Shown: positions 14,474 to 24,516, counted from the first letter of the stretch. The stretch: 37,780 nucleotides of DNA from Bacillota bacterium (GCA_016286445.1 JAEESS010000018.1:1-37780), one strand, 5' to 3'. Notes: generated by a model from the sequence alone, not told the origin. Translations and numbers: made by a program.

Positions 14474-16740
14474 AATTATTTACCCGAAACACGCGCCGAC
14501 GCAGACCGACCGTTCGCACGGACGCGCAAAGCGGACGTTCCCCGGCGAAGAAACGCAGGCGAATCGACGCGCATAAAAGAAAATTACTGTTTGCCATGCT
14601 GATCGCAGGCGTCGCCTTTCTGCTGATCATCGCGAAGCTGTTCGAGGCTTCGGTCATCAAGGGAAAGTACTGGACGGACCTGGCGATGCGGCAGTGGACG
14701 CGCGTCATGTCGCTGAAGGCGGAGCGCGGGCGGATCCTCGATCGCAACGGAACGACGCTTGCGAGCTCGTATACGACGTATCAGATCTGTCTGAACCCGC
14801 AGAGCATCCAGGAATCGGACCGCGAGCGTATCGCGTCGATCCTGTCGATGTACCTCAACATGGACTACAATACGGTCATGGCAAAGATGACCAAGACGCG
14901 TCCGAAGGATCCGAAAAACCCGGACAATCACGAGCGCGTGCTGTATTCACAGATCAAGCTGAAGGACCAGGTCGACAAGGAAGTCATCTCTAAGCTCAAC
15001 TCCATGCAGCTCGGCAGCGGCGTCAGCTATTACAGCGACGTCAAGCGCGACTATCCGGAATCGGGCTACTACGCGCAGCTGATCGGCTTTACGAACATCG
15101 ACGGCGACGGGCAGACGGGCGTTGAGCTGACGTACAACAAGTATCTCGCGGGCGAGGACGGCTATCAGAAGACGGACACGGACCGCGACAACAACCCGGT
15201 CCCCGGCGGCGAGGAAGAGTATGTTGAGAGCATTCCGGGCGGCGACGTCATCCTGACGGTGGACACGGGCTATCAGGGCATTCTCGAAAACGCGCTTTCC
15301 GAGGCATGCGCGATCAACAACGCAAAGAGCGTTTCCGGCATTCTGATGGTGCCGACGACCGGCGAGATCCTGGCGATCGGCGCATATCCGTCGTTCGACA
15401 GCTCGAACCCGCCGCGTTCCGACGCAAAGACGCTGCTGGAGCTTTCAAAAAACCGCATCGTAACGGACACCTACGAGCCGGGCTCGACATTCAAGGTGGT
15501 CACGCTGGCGTCGGCGCTCGAATCCGGCGCGATCGACACGGCAACGCGCTTCTACTGCAGCGGATCGATGCTCGTGCGCGGGGAAAAGATCAAGTGCTGG
15601 AAGTCCGGCGGACACAAAGAAGAAAGCCTTGCGGACGCGGTGGCAAACTCCTGCAACCCGGCGTTTATGACGATGGCGCTCCAAATGGGCGTCGACACGT
15701 TCTACGACTATATCTTCCAGTTCGGCTTTGACGAGCCGACGGGCTCCGGCGTCATGGGCGAAACGAGCGGCAAGGTCACGCATAAGAAATACATCCGCGA
15801 CGCCGACCTTGCGCGCATCGGGTTTGGGCAGAGCATCAGCTGCACGGGCATGCAGCTCTGCATGGCGTTCAACGCCTGCATCAACGGCGGCGAGCTTCTG
15901 AAGCCGTACGTCGTTTCGGAGATCGTTGACAAGTCCGGCAACGTGCTTCTGAAGAACGAGCGCACCGTTGTGCGCCGCGTGATCTCGCCGACGACGTCGG
16001 CAACGATCCGGTCGCTTCTGCGCGGCGTTGTGGAGCGCGGCAGCGGCAGAAACGCGCAGGTTCCCGGCTATTCGGTCGGCGGCAAGACGGGCACGTCGCA
16101 GAAATACGATGAAAACGGACAGGTATCGAGCTCCAAGCTCGTCGCGTCGTTCATCGGCTTTGCGCCGGTGGATGATCCGCAGTTCGTGTGCCTGATTATC
16201 GTCGACGAGCCGCAGGTTCCGCAGGTGTACGGCAGCACGGTTGCCGCGCCGTTTGTGCAGCAGGTGCTCGCCGCGGCGCTGTCCTACGCGGGCATTGCGC
16301 CGGACGTCGAAAACGAGATCGCAACGGTCCCGAACGTGCGCGGGCTCACCGTGAGCCAGGCGGAGAAAGCGCTGTCCCAGGCGGGGCTGACCGCGATCTA
16401 TCTGGAATCCGAAAAGGATTCGACGGTCGCGAACCAGTCGCCGGCGGCAAACACGCTGGTCGTGCGCGGCAGTACGGTCCTGCTGTATTCCACGGGCTAT
16501 ACGTTCTTCTCCGAGCTGAACGAAGAGGTCACGATGGTCAAAGTCCCGAAGATCGAGGGCACGCTCATGGACCGCATCGACGCGCAGGACGCGCTGAAGA
16601 AGGTCGGACTCATCATGGACTACGACCGGCAGCACTGCGCGGGTGTGGCGGTATATCAGGATATCAAAGAGGGCTTCGAGGTGCCGGTCGGTACGGTCAT
16701 CCATGTGCAGTTCGAGGTCCAGAAGAAAAACAGAGACTGA
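14470..16740 (+). CDS. Class B penicillin-binding protein with two PASTA domains (FtsI/SpoVD type)
   Basis: 756-aa transpeptidase. A basic N-terminus, one membrane anchor (about 38-58), a dimerisation (pedestal) domain and the transpeptidase domain are visible. Its triad is Ser339 in STFK (339-342), SCN (394-396) and KTGT (539-542). Two C-terminal PASTA repeats follow, one beginning VPNVRGLTVSQAEKAL and one VPKIEGTLMDRIDAQDAL. It cross-links septal peptidoglycan, or spore cortex if it is SpoVD. One such gene in the dcw cluster of clostridia may serve either role, so no symbol is given. It overlaps ftsL by ATGA and is followed 18 nt later by murE. Confidence 0.93.
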   Translation: MKLFTRNTRRRRPTVRTDAQSGRSPAKKRRRIDAHKRKLLFAMLIAGVAFLLIIAKLFEASVIKGKYWTDLAMRQWTRVMSLKAERGRILDRNGTTLASSYTTYQICLNPQSIQESDRERIASILSMYLNMDYNTVMAKMTKTRPKDPKNPDNHERVLYSQIKLKDQVDKEVISKLNSMQLGSGVSYYSDVKRDYPESGYYAQLIGFTNIDGDGQTGVELTYNKYLAGEDGYQKTDTDRDNNPVPGGEEEYVESIPGGDVILTVDTGYQGILENALSEACAINNAKSVSGILMVPTTGEILAIGAYPSFDSSNPPRSDAKTLLELSKNRIVTDTYEPGSTFKVVTLASALESGAIDTATRFYCSGSMLVRGEKIKCWKSGGHKEESLADAVANSCNPAFMTMALQMGVDTFYDYIFQFGFDEPTGSGVMGETSGKVTHKKYIRDADLARIGFGQSISCTGMQLCMAFNACINGGELLKPYVVSEIVDKSGNVLLKNERTVVRRVISPTTSATIRSLLRGVVERGSGRNAQVPGYSVGGKTGTSQKYDENGQVSSSKLVASFIGFAPVDDPQFVCLIIVDEPQVPQVYGSTVAAPFVQQVLAAALSYAGIAPDVENEIATVPNVRGLTVSQAEKALSQAGLTAIYLESEKDSTVANQSPAANTLVVRGSTVLLYSTGYTFFSELNEEVTMVKVPKIEGTLMDRIDAQDALKKVGLIMDYDRQHCAGVAVYQDIKEGFEVPVGTVIHVQFEVQKKNRD

Positions 16741-16758
16741 CGCAACGGGGGAAACAAT

Positions 16759-18210
16759 ATGTTATTATCGGTGATTGCGGCGGATATCGGCGCAACGGTC
16801 ACGGGCGGCGACGCCGAGATCGTCTCGGTCGAGTACGATTCGAGAAAGGTCAAAGACGGCAGTCTGTTCTGCTGCATGCAGGGGCTTGTGTCCGACGGAC
16901 ACAACTTTGCCGCGCAGGCGGTGGAAAAGGGCGCGAAGGCGCTGCTGGTCGAACGGCTGCTGCCGCTTGACGTGCCGCAGATCGTGGTGCCGGACGGACG
17001 CGTCGCGATGGCGCACGCCGCGGCGGCGTTCTACGGACATCCCGAACGGGAAATGACCATGCTCGGCGTGACCGGCACGAACGGCAAGACGAGCACGACC
17101 TATATGGTCAAGTCGATCGCGGAAGCCGCGGGGATGAAGGTGGGGCTCATCGGCACGATCCGCAACATGATCGGCGACACGATGCTCGAAACCGGGCGCA
17201 CCACGCCGGAATCGGCGGATCTGTTCGCGCTCCTTCGCCGCATGGCGGACGAGGGCGTCGACCTTGTCGTGATGGAGGTTTCGAGCCACGCGCTCGTGCA
17301 GGACCGCGTCGCAGGGATCCGCTTCCGCGTCGGGCTCTTTACGAACCTTACGCAGGATCATCTCGATTATCACAAGACATTCGAGCATTATCTCGAAGCG
17401 AAAAAGCTTCTGTTCAAACAGAGCGACCTTGCGATCGTCAACATCGACGACGCCTATGCGGAACGCATGACGGACGGGCTTTCCCTGCCGATCAAAACGA
17501 TGGGCATCCAGCACCGCGCGGACTACACGGCGATCAACATCGACATCCGCACCGACGGCGTCCGCTTTCATCTCCGCACCCCGAACGGCGAAGGTCCCGT
17601 GCGCATGCACATCTCCGGACTGTTCTCGGTTTACAACGCCATGGGCGCGGCGGCGATGATGCAGTCGGTCGGCGCGTCGTTCGGCGACATCATCAAGGGA
17701 CTCGAAGCGCTCTCCGGCGTATCGGGACGGCTCCAGTCGGTGAACACCTTCGGACGTCCGTTCTCGGTCTACGTCGATTACGCGCACACGCCCGACGCGC
17801 TTGAAAACGTGCTGACGTCGGTCCGCGCGTTTGCGAAAGCGCGCATCGTATCCCTGTTCGGCTGCGGCGGGGACCGCGACCGCACCAAGCGCCCGATCAT
17901 GGGCGAGATCGGCGGGCGGCATTCGGATTTCGTCGTGGTGACGAGCGACAACCCGCGCACCGAGAACCCGGACGACATCGTCCGCGCGGTCGAGCTCGGC
18001 GTCCGAAAGAGCGGCACGCCGTTCGTTTCGATCGTCAGCCGCAGGGAGGCGATCGCCTACGCGCTCAGCATTCTTGAGCCGGACGACATCCTTGTGATCG
18101 CGGGGAAAGGACATGAAAACTACCAGGAGATCAACGGCGTCAAGCATCATTTCGATGACGGCGAGATCGTCGAGGAGATCCTGAAAGGGGAAGAGGGGAC
18201 GGAGCAATGA
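16759..18210 (+). CDS. murE: UDP-MurNAc-L-Ala-D-Glu:meso-diaminopimelate ligase
   Basis: 483 aa Mur ligase. It has an N-terminal UDP-substrate domain, the P-loop GVTGTNGKTSTT (central ATPase domain), the TTPES motif and a carbamylated-lysine region. The C-terminal domain carries the signature DNPRTENP, whose DNPR selects meso-diaminopimelate instead of lysine. The cell wall is therefore predicted to be of the A1-gamma (meso-DAP) type. It overlaps mraY by four bases (ATGA), so the murF gene normally found between them is truly missing from this slot. Confidence 0.95.
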   Translation: MLLSVIAADIGATVTGGDAEIVSVEYDSRKVKDGSLFCCMQGLVSDGHNFAAQAVEKGAKALLVERLLPLDVPQIVVPDGRVAMAHAAAAFYGHPEREMTMLGVTGTNGKTSTTYMVKSIAEAAGMKVGLIGTIRNMIGDTMLETGRTTPESADLFALLRRMADEGVDLVVMEVSSHALVQDRVAGIRFRVGLFTNLTQDHLDYHKTFEHYLEAKKLLFKQSDLAIVNIDDAYAERMTDGLSLPIKTMGIQHRADYTAINIDIRTDGVRFHLRTPNGEGPVRMHISGLFSVYNAMGAAAMMQSVGASFGDIIKGLEALSGVSGRLQSVNTFGRPFSVYVDYAHTPDALENVLTSVRAFAKARIVSLFGCGGDRDRTKRPIMGEIGGRHSDFVVVTSDNPRTENPDDIVRAVELGVRKSGTPFVSIVSRREAIAYALSILEPDDILVIAGKGHENYQEINGVKHHFDDGEIVEEILKGEEGTEQ

Positions 18211-19238
18211 GTACCGTAGTTCTCAATTCACTGCTTGCGCTGCTTGTCGCGTTCGGCGCGGCGGCGCTTTTGGGACCGCTGGTGATCCCGGTGCTGCATC
18301 GGCTGAAATTCGGTCAGCAGGTGCGTGACGACGGACCGAAAACGCATCTCAAAAAGCAGAACACGCCCACGATGGGCGGCGTGATGATCCTCGTCGCGAT
18401 CCTGCTTGCGACGCTGATCTTTTCGCACAAGAGCTATTCGCTGACGGTCTGGGCGCTGCTCATGACCGCGCTGTTCGGGCTCGTGGGATTTTTGGACGAC
18501 TTTATCAAGATCGTAAAGAAGCGTTCGCTCGGGCTTCGCGCGTGGCAGAAGATCGCGGCGCAGTTTGTTCTGTCGCTCGGCTTTGCAATCGCGCTGTACT
18601 TCCACCCGGCGGTGGGATCGACGATCTGGCTCGACCGGGTCGATCTCGGCATCTTCTTTATTCCGTTCGCGATGTTCGTGATCATTGCGGTCGTCAACTC
18701 CGTCAACCTGATCGACGGCGTGGACGGGCTGAGTAGCTCCGTGACGTCGGTCTATTCGCTTGCGACCGGCGTGATGCTCGTGCTGTATATCCTGACGTTC
18801 AACGGCGAAGCGCTCGAACCCGAGGCGGCGGTCCTCACTTCCGGCGCGCTGGACGGGCTTTCCGGGCTTGCGGTGTTCGCGTTCGCGACCGCGGGCGCGT
18901 GCATGGGATTTTTAGTGCACAACACCTATCCCGCCAAGGTCTTTATGGGCGATCTCGGCGCGTTTACGCTCGGCGGCGCGGTCGCGGCGATGGCGCTTCT
19001 TTCGCGGACCTCGCTGCTGCTGCCGCTCATCGGCGTGCTGTACGTCGCAACGTCCGTTTCGGTCATCCTGCAGGTCGGCTCCTATAAGCTCCGGCATAAG
19101 CGCATCTTCCGCATGGCGCCGCTGCATCATCATTTCGAGCTCGGCGGCACGCCCGAGACGAAGATCGTTTCGATGTATACCGTGGTGACCGCGATCGCAA
19201 GCGCGGCGGCACTGATCATCTTTTGGCTCTGTAAGTAA
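18207..19238 (+). CDS. mraY: Phospho-MurNAc-pentapeptide transferase
   Basis: 343-aa polytopic membrane protein with about ten helices. It transfers phospho-MurNAc-pentapeptide to undecaprenyl phosphate to make lipid I. Diagnostic motifs: DDGPKTHLKKQNTPTMGG, FLDDFIK with the paired Asp residues, NLIDGVDGL, and the histidine motif HHHFEL near the C-terminus. Translationally coupled to murE by a four-base overlap; murD follows after 9 nt. Confidence 0.97.
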   Translation: MSTVVLNSLLALLVAFGAAALLGPLVIPVLHRLKFGQQVRDDGPKTHLKKQNTPTMGGVMILVAILLATLIFSHKSYSLTVWALLMTALFGLVGFLDDFIKIVKKRSLGLRAWQKIAAQFVLSLGFAIALYFHPAVGSTIWLDRVDLGIFFIPFAMFVIIAVVNSVNLIDGVDGLSSSVTSVYSLATGVMLVLYILTFNGEALEPEAAVLTSGALDGLSGLAVFAFATAGACMGFLVHNTYPAKVFMGDLGAFTLGGAVAAMALLSRTSLLLPLIGVLYVATSVSVILQVGSYKLRHKRIFRMAPLHHHFELGGTPETKIVSMYTVVTAIASAAALIIFWLCK

Positions 19239-19247
19239 GGAGGCATT

Positions 19248-20597
19248 ATGGCAAAGCAAAAAACGGCGCTGATCGTCGGCATGGCAAAGAGCGGCATCGC
19301 GGCGGCGCGGCTTCTGTATCAGGACAACTACCGCATCATCGTCAACGACATGAAGCCCGAGATCAAGGGACTTTTTGAGCAGCTTTCGGGCATCGCGTAC
19401 GAGGTCAAGCTCGGCGCAAACCCGATGGATCTTCTGGACGGCGTGGACCTTCTGATCCCGAGTCCGATCATTCCGATGACGCGCAACTTCATCGTCGAAG
19501 CAAAGCGCCGCGGCATCGAGGTCATCTCGGAGATCGAGCTCGGCTACCGTTACAGCAAGGCGGACTTCGTCTGCGTGACCGGCACGAACGGCAAAACGAC
19601 CTGCACGGCGCTGACCGGCGAGCTCTTCAAGGCGGCGGGACGCAAGACCTTCGTGCTCGGCAACATCGGCGTCGCGATCTCGGCGCACGCGCTGGAGACG
19701 AAACCCGGCGACGTGGTCGTGGCGGAGACCGCCGCGCTGCAGCTCGAGGGCAACGTCCGCTTCCACGCGAAGGCGGCGGGCGTATGCAACATCACGCCGG
19801 ACCACCTCGACCACTTCGGCACGATGGAAAACTACATCGCGGCGAAGGCGAAGATCCTCGACAACCAGACCGCGGACGATTACGCCGTGCTGAACTGGGA
19901 CGACGAAACGGTGAAGGGCTTTCATAAGCTCACGCCGGCGCATGTGTTGTACTTCTCCCGGAAGGAAGAGGTCGAAAACGGCATGTTCGTGCGAAACGGC
20001 ATGCTCGTATACCGCATGAACGGCGAGGAGCACGAACTCATGCCCGCCGACGAGATCCGCATCCCGGGCGCGCACAACCTCGAAAACGCAATGCTCTGCG
20101 CACTTTTAGGACTTTCGCAGGGGATCGCGCCGGAAACGATCCGCGAGGTCTTCAAGACCTTCGCGGGCGTCGAGCACCGCATCGAATACGTCTGCACAAA
20201 GTCCGGCGTCGACTATATCAACGATTCGAAGGGCACGAACCCGGCAAGCACGATCCGCGCGATCGAGGCGATGAAAAAGCCTACGGTTCTGCTTTTGGGC
20301 GGCTACGACAAGCACATCGGCTTCGACGAGCTTTTTGAAGCGTTCACGCCGATCGTCAAGGCGTGCGTCGTGCTCGGCGACACGAAAAGCCAGATCCTCG
20401 ACTGCGCAAAGGCGCACGGATACGAGAGCATCATGCACACGGCGGACACGTTCCGCGACGCGGTGGACAAGGCAAGAGACCTTGCGAGCCCGGGCGACTG
20501 CGTGCTTTTGAGCCCCGCCTGCGCAAGCTGGGACATGTTTGACAATTACGAAACGCGCGGAAGAGTGTTCAAGGAGATCGCGCGCGCATACGAATAA
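19248..20597 (+). CDS. murD: UDP-MurNAc-L-alanine:D-glutamate ligase
   Basis: 449 aa, typical MurD length. The N-terminal Rossmann-like domain starts GMAKSGIAAARLL; the P-loop VTGTNGKTTCTALTG, ITPDHLDHFG, NDSKGTNPAST and GGYDKHIGF are family motifs. It adds D-glutamate to UDP-MurNAc-L-Ala in the cytoplasm. The SD AAGGAGG lies 5 nt before the ATG. It sits between mraY and ftsW as in most Bacillota. Confidence 0.96.
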   Translation: MAKQKTALIVGMAKSGIAAARLLYQDNYRIIVNDMKPEIKGLFEQLSGIAYEVKLGANPMDLLDGVDLLIPSPIIPMTRNFIVEAKRRGIEVISEIELGYRYSKADFVCVTGTNGKTTCTALTGELFKAAGRKTFVLGNIGVAISAHALETKPGDVVVAETAALQLEGNVRFHAKAAGVCNITPDHLDHFGTMENYIAAKAKILDNQTADDYAVLNWDDETVKGFHKLTPAHVLYFSRKEEVENGMFVRNGMLVYRMNGEEHELMPADEIRIPGAHNLENAMLCALLGLSQGIAPETIREVFKTFAGVEHRIEYVCTKSGVDYINDSKGTNPASTIRAIEAMKKPTVLLLGGYDKHIGFDELFEAFTPIVKACVVLGDTKSQILDCAKAHGYESIMHTADTFRDAVDKARDLASPGDCVLLSPACASWDMFDNYETRGRVFKEIARAYE

Positions 20598-20609
20598 ACC
20601 GGAGGCATC

Positions 20610-21770
20610 ATGGCGGAGCAAAAGACCAAAAAAGAACCGTTGCTGAAACGCATCAGGGATGCGCGGCTCGTTCGCGGCAAGATGGATTTTTCCGTCCTGC
20701 TTGTGATTTCCGCGCTCTGCGCGTTCGGTCTGGTCATGATCTTTTCCGCGAGCTACTATTACGCGCAGCACTATTCCGGCGCGAACAACGACAGCTTCTA
20801 TTACCTTAAGCGTCAGCTGGTGTACCTTCTGATCGGGTATCCGACGATGCTGCTGATCTCAATGATCGACTATCACATCGTCGAGCGCCTGCGTTCGGTG
20901 TTCCTCGCGGTCTCGCTCATCCTGCTTGTTGCGGTGCTTCTGTGGGGGCAGGACTTAAACGGCGGCAAGCGCTGGCTGAACATCGCGGGTATCTCGATTC
21001 AGCCCTCCGAGCTTGCGAAGTTCGGTCTGATGATCTTCATGTGTTCGTACATGTCGCGTCACCGCAACGAAATGACCTCGTTCCGCTTCGGCATGCTGCC
21101 CATGCTGATTGCCATCGGCGCGATTGCGGGTCTCGTCATGCTGCAGCCGAACATGTCCATGGCGGTCATCATCGGCTTCATCGGCGTCGTTCTGCTGTAT
21201 TTGGGCGGCTGCGACCTCAAGCAGCTCATCATCCTCGGCATTTTGGCGGTCGTCGCGGTGTTCGTGCTTGCGTTCGCGCAGCCGTACCGCGTTGCGCGCA
21301 TGACGTCGTTCTCAAATCCCGAGACCGACCCGCTCGGCAGCGGCTATCAGCTTCTGCAGTCGTACTATGCGATCGGCTCCGGCGGATTCTTCGGCAAGGG
21401 CATCAACAACAGCTATCAAAAGCTTCTGTACATGACCTACGGCGAATCGGACTTCATCTTCGCCATCCTGTGCGAGGAGTTCGGCTTTGTCGGCGGGCTG
21501 ATCGTCATCCTGATGTACGCGTGGATCGTGTTCCGCGGCATCGTGATCGCGATGCGCTGCCGGAACCGCTTCGGAAGTCTTTTGGCTGCCGGTATCTCGA
21601 TCGTTTTCGGGTTCCAGGTCTTTGTCAACATCGGCGTCGTCACGGGACTTCTGCCCACGACCGGGCAGGCGCTTCCGTTCATTTCGGCGGGCGGGACGTC
21701 GCTTCTGGTCTTCCTTGCCGCAATGGGTCTTCTTTTGAGCATCTCGCGCGACCTGAACCCGCGAAGCTGA
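20610..21770 (+). CDS. ftsW: SEDS-family peptidoglycan polymerase FtsW (SpoVE-like)
   Basis: 386 aa, around ten membrane helices. The SEDS signature PTTGQALPFISAGGTSLL and the extracellular loop with GGKRWLNIAGISIQPSELAK identify FtsW/RodA/SpoVE. The position between murD and the next mur gene points to FtsW or SpoVE, which polymerises glycan strands from lipid II with the class B penicillin-binding protein of the same cluster. A basic cytoplasmic N-terminus (about 28 aa) precedes the first helix. SD CGGAGG 6 nt upstream. Confidence 0.93.
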   Translation: MAEQKTKKEPLLKRIRDARLVRGKMDFSVLLVISALCAFGLVMIFSASYYYAQHYSGANNDSFYYLKRQLVYLLIGYPTMLLISMIDYHIVERLRSVFLAVSLILLVAVLLWGQDLNGGKRWLNIAGISIQPSELAKFGLMIFMCSYMSRHRNEMTSFRFGMLPMLIAIGAIAGLVMLQPNMSMAVIIGFIGVVLLYLGGCDLKQLIILGILAVVAVFVLAFAQPYRVARMTSFSNPETDPLGSGYQLLQSYYAIGSGGFFGKGINNSYQKLLYMTYGESDFIFAILCEEFGFVGGLIVILMYAWIVFRGIVIAMRCRNRFGSLLAAGISIVFGFQVFVNIGVVTGLLPTTGQALPFISAGGTSLLVFLAAMGLLLSISRDLNPRS

Positions 21771-21803
21771 GCACATTCTTTCGCCGTGCCGCATAAGATG
21801 TGG

Positions 21804-21809
21804 TATCAT
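21804..21809 (+). promoter_or_regulatory. Possible internal promoter before murA
   Basis: An extended -10, TGG-TATCAT (hexamer 21804-21809), lies 19 nt before the murA start, in the only gap of more than 50 nt inside the cluster after ftsL. The -35 region (TTCGCC or TCGCCG) is weak. Confidence 0.4.
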
Positions 21810-21827
21810 GCGGAAGGAAGTTTGAAT

Positions 21828-23093
21828 ATGTCTCATTGGCTGATCAGCGGCGGCTCCGCGCTTGCGGGAACGGTTTCGGTTCAGGGGTCCAAGAACGCGG
21901 CGCTGCCGATCCTTGCGGCGACGCTTCTCATCGAGGAGCCGATCGAGCTGAAAAACTGCCCGGTAATCCGCGACACGGAAAACATGCTGCGGATTCTGCG
22001 GTCGCTCGGCTGCACGGTGAAGCGGGAGGCGGATGCGCTCGTCGTCGACAGCCGTACGGCGAACCGTTTCGTTCTGCCGACGGCGCTTTCCGGAGAGCTT
22101 CGGTCCTCGATCTTTCTGCTCGGTTCGGTGCTTTCCCGCTTCGGCGCGGCGGACGCGCCGTATCCCGGCGGCTGCGAGATCGGCAACCGACCGATCGACC
22201 TGCATCTTCGGGGGCTTCGCGCGCTGAACGCCTCGATCACGGAGGAGGGCGGACGCATCCGCTGTGCGGGAAGCTTAACGGGCGCGACGGTCGATCTCGG
22301 ATATCCGAGCGTCGGCGCGACGGAAAACATCATGCTCGCGGCGTGCCGCGCGGCGGGCACAACGACGATCCGCAATGCGGCGTGCGAGCCGGAGATCGTC
22401 GATTTACAGAATTTTTTATGCGCCTGCGGATTTCGCGTGCAGGGCGCAGGCACGCCGACGGTCGTGATTGACGGCGTGAAGCAGGGACACGGCACAAGCT
22501 ACCGCATTATGCCGGACCGCATCGTGACCGGGACGTATCTGCTCCTCGGCGCGATCACCGGCGGCGACGTCACCGTGACCGGCGCGCAGGCGGAGACGGT
22601 GAACCCGCTGCTCATGAAGCTTTCGGAATGCGGCTGCCTTGTCACGGCACGGGACGGTTCCGTGCGGGTCAAAGCGCCGAAAAGACCGCGCGCGGTCGGC
22701 TTTACCGAAACACGCCCGTATCCGGGCTTTCCGACCGATCTGCAGCCGCAGCTGTTCGCGCTCCTTTCGGTTGCGGAGGGGACCTCGGTGGTGACGGAAA
22801 ACGTGTTCGAGAGCCGCTTCCGTCATGCGCAGGAGCTTCGGAAGATGGGCGCGGAAAACCGCATCCTGGATCGCACGGCGATCATCACGGGCGTCGAAAA
22901 GCTGCACGGCGCATGCGTGACCGCGCACGATCTGCGCGGCGGCGCGGCGCTTGCGCTTGCGGGGCTCTTTGCCGAGGGTGAAACGCAGATCCTGCATGCG
23001 GAGCGGATCGAGCGCGGCTATGAACGAATGGACAGCGTGATCGCGCTTTTGGGCGGAACGGTCACACGAAAGGAAGAAAGCATTGGCGAATAA
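21828..23093 (+). CDS. murA: UDP-N-acetylglucosamine 1-carboxyvinyltransferase
   Basis: 421 aa, the usual MurA size. The N-terminal GSKNAALPILAATLL motif contains the conserved Lys and Asn. The catalytic cysteine (Cys116) sits in PGGCEIGNRPIDLHL, the Cys115 site that fosfomycin alkylates, so sensitivity would be expected. The C-terminal E-N-V-F-E-x-R-F-x-H and G-G-A-A-L motifs are present. It transfers enolpyruvate from PEP to UDP-GlcNAc, the first step of wall precursor synthesis. ATG at 21828 has AAGGAAG 7 nt upstream; the in-frame ATG at 21786 lies before the putative promoter and is rejected. It occupies the place where murG and murC usually stand. Confidence 0.96.
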   Translation: MSHWLISGGSALAGTVSVQGSKNAALPILAATLLIEEPIELKNCPVIRDTENMLRILRSLGCTVKREADALVVDSRTANRFVLPTALSGELRSSIFLLGSVLSRFGAADAPYPGGCEIGNRPIDLHLRGLRALNASITEEGGRIRCAGSLTGATVDLGYPSVGATENIMLAACRAAGTTTIRNAACEPEIVDLQNFLCACGFRVQGAGTPTVVIDGVKQGHGTSYRIMPDRIVTGTYLLLGAITGGDVTVTGAQAETVNPLLMKLSECGCLVTARDGSVRVKAPKRPRAVGFTETRPYPGFPTDLQPQLFALLSVAEGTSVVTENVFESRFRHAQELRKMGAENRILDRTAIITGVEKLHGACVTAHDLRGGAALALAGLFAEGETQILHAERIERGYERMDSVIALLGGTVTRKEESIGE

Positions 23094-24510
23094 GAAGAAA
23101 AACGGCGACCGCACGAGCTTCCTGTTTGACGACGACGCGGGCAGGACCGGTGAAACGATCGACCTGTTCGCGCCGGACGACGAGGAAGCCGAAGCGACCG
23201 TTTCGGACGAAGACGTTCCGGAGGAACCGGAGGACGTCCCGGAGGAACTGGAAGCAGGCGGGGAACCGTCCGGACAAGCGCAGAGCGAGCCGAAAAAAGC
23301 GCCGAAGAAGGCGCCGAAAAAGGACAAGCCTTCCGAAACGCCGCAGTTCCGGTTCGACCGGTACGGCAGGCGTCTCGGCAAAAAGAAGGTGCGCTACGGC
23401 AAGCGCAAGGACGCGCCGAAGGCGACGACGACCGTCGTGCGCAACGAGACCGAAGCGAAGCGGGAATACGACGCCGCGCGCGCAAGAAGCGAAGCGCGCG
23501 CAAAGAAGCGCGCCCGCGAGGAAGCGAAGCAGGCAGAGCTGAGACGCGCCGAACGCAAGCGGCAGCGGCAGCGCAATCTGTCGACCATGGTGCTGGGGTT
23601 TTTGGCGCTCGCGCTGCTTCTGGGCATGACGTGGTTTGTCACGCGGCTGCAGAAGATCAGCATTCCGCATGTGCCGGAGGGGTATACGACGCAGCGCATC
23701 ATCGACCTGTCCGGGCTGGAATCGAGCATGAAAAAGAAAAGCGCGCTGCTGATCAGCACGCGCGACGTCGAAAAGCGCATCCGTGAGGCGGACCCGTATC
23801 TGGACGCGACCGTTCGGTATTCGTTCCCGTCGACGTTCAGCATCACGGTAAGCAAGCGGGAGGAGGCGGCATGCGTTCGCTGGGGTCCGCAGAACGAATA
23901 TCTTGCGATCATCGATGAGAACGGCACGGTGCTGAACGCTTCGGCGGAGAGCGCAAACGGGCTTCTGATCGCCGACGGCATGAACATCTCCAGCGCGGTC
24001 AACGGCACGCGGCTCGGCGACACGAGCGATATCCAGGTCGCGGCGCTGGTCCGGCTTTTGACCAAGCTCAAGGAGCTCGGACTTTTGGACCGCACGCCGC
24101 GCATCAATCGGATCGACATGACCGAGCTGATGCAGATCCATATCTACGTCGAGGGCAGCGCCTACACGATCGAGGTGGGGGATACGTCGAACCTCGAAAC
24201 AAAACTCATGCTGCTCACAAAGCACTGGACGGAGATCATGGACGAGGCGGCGTCGTTTATCCGCATGGGCTATTCCACCGCGACGATCTACCTGTACAGC
24301 AAGGGCGGCGTCAATATTTCGCCCTTCGAGCCGGGACATGTGATCGATACGCCCGCGCCGGCGTCGATCGCGCCGGAAACGCCAGGACCGGACGGCGAAC
24401 CGGTGAGCACGCCGGAGAACGAACCTGCGGAATCCCCGGACGACGGGAGCTACGAGCCCGCGCCGCAGGTCACGCCGATGCCGCATCAGGACGATCCGTT
24501 TACGGGCTAA
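23083..24510 (+). CDS. Cell division protein DivIB/FtsQ with a long charged N-terminus
   Basis: 475 aa starting with TTG at 23083, inside the last 11 bases of murA, with AAAGGAAG just upstream; no early ATG exists in this frame. Residues 1-165 are low-complexity: first acidic (30-60), then Lys/Pro (70-83), then an Arg/Ala/Glu-rich helix (120-165). One membrane segment follows (about 168-187), then a POTRA/FtsQ-type domain (about 190-265), a beta domain and a Pro/Glu-rich tail (about 410-475). DivIB is part of the divisome complex with FtsL. The cytoplasmic extension is much longer than in typical DivIB (about 260 aa). Last gene of the cluster. Confidence 0.85.
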   Translation: MANKKKNGDRTSFLFDDDAGRTGETIDLFAPDDEEAEATVSDEDVPEEPEDVPEELEAGGEPSGQAQSEPKKAPKKAPKKDKPSETPQFRFDRYGRRLGKKKVRYGKRKDAPKATTTVVRNETEAKREYDAARARSEARAKKRAREEAKQAELRRAERKRQRQRNLSTMVLGFLALALLLGMTWFVTRLQKISIPHVPEGYTTQRIIDLSGLESSMKKKSALLISTRDVEKRIREADPYLDATVRYSFPSTFSITVSKREEAACVRWGPQNEYLAIIDENGTVLNASAESANGLLIADGMNISSAVNGTRLGDTSDIQVAALVRLLTKLKELGLLDRTPRINRIDMTELMQIHIYVEGSAYTIEVGDTSNLETKLMLLTKHWTEIMDEAASFIRMGYSTATIYLYSKGGVNISPFEPGHVIDTPAPASIAPETPGPDGEPVSTPENEPAESPDDGSYEPAPQVTPMPHQDDPFTG

Positions 24511-24516
24511 CTCTTT

